Origin: Rhizobium sp. LCM 4573
GTDB lineage: Bacteria > Pseudomonadota > Alphaproteobacteria > Rhizobiales > Rhizobiaceae
Assembly (NCBI RefSeq): GCF_001854865.1
Contig: NZ_MDDW01000026.1
Coordinates: forward strand, 458,670 to 464,326
DNA: 5,657 nucleotides
Direction of reading: 5' to 3'
Shown: one piece after another, positions 5,064 through 5,657 of the stretch
Layout of the letters: each line of letters opens with the position of its first letter
Numbering within the stretch: the stretch's first letter is position 1
Notes under the pieces: generated by a model
Databases searched by the model: none
The model's input: the letters and a program-made list of their open reading frames with translations, nothing else
Told to the model about the DNA's origin: nothing
Translations under genes and position numbers: made by a program

Positions 5064-5657
5064 ATGAGGTTTTCTGCGCTGTGCGCAAGTGCGCTTGTAA
5101 CAATGGGTTCGGCCGCGAGCGGTCATGCCGAAACGCTCATCGTCAACAGCTACGGCGGACCATACGAAACGATCATCCGCGAAAGGATCATCGAACCCTT
5201 TGAAGCCAAATTCGGCATCCACGTCCTCTATGACGCCGTCGGTTCGGCCTCCCAAGACTATGCCAAGATCAAGGCGACCAACGGAAGGCCCGGCTTCGAT
5301 GTGGTCGTGATGACCGCCTCGCAGTCGCTCGAAGGATGCAAGGAGGGCTTGCTGGCGGAATTTTCACCAGAGGAGGTTCCCAATCTTGAGCATTTGTCGC
5401 CAGCGATCGCCGGCGTCGCTGGCCCCTGTGGCGCCGTTCACGAAGTGCAGTATCTCTCGCTTCTCTACCGGAAGGACAAGCTGCCGGAGCAGCTGGACTC
5501 CTGGAATTCGCTTCTCGACGATCGCCTCAAGGGCAAGATCATCCTGCCCACGTTCCAGAACGTCATGGCCGCCTACCTGATGGAGATCTTCTCAGTCGCC
5601 AATGGCGGCGATCTTCTCGACAATGTTGACCCCGGGTTTGCCGCGATGGCCAAACTC
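5064..5657 (+). CDS. ABC transporter periplasmic substrate-binding protein, partial (3' end beyond right edge)
   Basis: The first 198 codons are visible. An N-terminal signal peptide (residues 1-22, short hydrophobic core, cleavage expected after GHA) leads into ETLIVNSYGGPYETIIRERI. The following IEPFEAKFGIHVLYD and FDVVVMTASQ segments are typical of family-1 solute-binding proteins of the spermidine/putrescine and iron(III) group. The mature protein would deliver a small ligand to an inner-membrane ABC permease, presumably encoded beyond the window. Two cysteines, C92 (EGCKEG) and C122 (GPCGAV), could form a disulfide in the periplasm. Full-length members are about 340-360 residues, so roughly half is missing. 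ATG at 5064 is supported by AAGGGG 6 nt upstream. It is probably the first gene of a transport operon, given the promoter-like AT-rich region with tandem repeats before it. The ligand cannot be assigned from this part. Confidence 0.85.
   Translation, partial: MRFSALCASALVTMGSAASGHAETLIVNSYGGPYETIIRERIIEPFEAKFGIHVLYDAVGSASQDYAKIKATNGRPGFDVVVMTASQSLEGCKEGLLAEFSPEEVPNLEHLSPAIAGVAGPCGAVHEVQYLSLLYRKDKLPEQLDSWNSLLDDRLKGKIILPTFQNVMAAYLMEIFSVANGGDLLDNVDPGFAAMAKL

Noticed and set aside
4980..5255. A 91-codon minus-strand frame
   Set aside because: Antisense to the solute-binding protein gene and its promoter, with no ribosome site or domain.

Overview
The window looks like part of an alphaproteobacterial replicon, most likely from the Rhizobiales (Rhizobium/Sinorhizobium/Agrobacterium type). 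The reasons are the high GC content, GTG/ATG starts preceded by AAGGAG-type ribosome sites, an exoD-like remnant, and a periplasmic solute-binding protein of a kind common in rhizobia. The genus is an inference; no rRNA or other marker gene is present.

Layout. Positions 1-1217 (minus strand) hold a two-gene unit: a PadR-family regulator followed by a chromate transporter (chrA). The chrA start lies inside the padR 3' end, and chrA runs off the left edge. Divergent from padR, a 69-residue helical protein of unknown function is encoded at 1347-1556 (plus). Positions 1557-2282 are sparsely coding, with one candidate small minus-strand gene (1676-1903). A complete Fe(II)/2-oxoglutarate dioxygenase of the phytanoyl-CoA dioxygenase (PhyH) type follows at 2283-3248 (plus). 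Positions 3430-3771 (plus) carry a decayed C-terminal piece of an ExoD-like membrane protein, meeting tail to tail a low-molecular-weight phosphatase/arsenate reductase-like gene at 3768-4271 (minus). That protein has serine where the catalytic cysteine should be. Next come an 83-residue unknown protein (4594-4845, plus) whose ribosome site sits in a hairpin, a strong terminator-like hairpin (4861-4897), and the first 198 codons of a periplasmic ABC-transporter binding protein (5064 to the right edge).

The most interesting signal is a 20-bp palindrome-containing element present just upstream of padR-chrA and again, on the same strand and 18/20 identical, just upstream of the arsC-like gene about 3 kb away. 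In both places it can cover the same -10-like TATCGT hexamer. The simplest reading is that the PadR protein represses its own chrA operon and the arsC-like gene as a small regulon. The arsC-like protein is predicted to lack normal phosphatase or reductase chemistry, so it could be a binding or sensing protein rather than an enzyme. This link is inferred from sequence only. No mobile element, CRISPR array, tRNA or rRNA was recognised.
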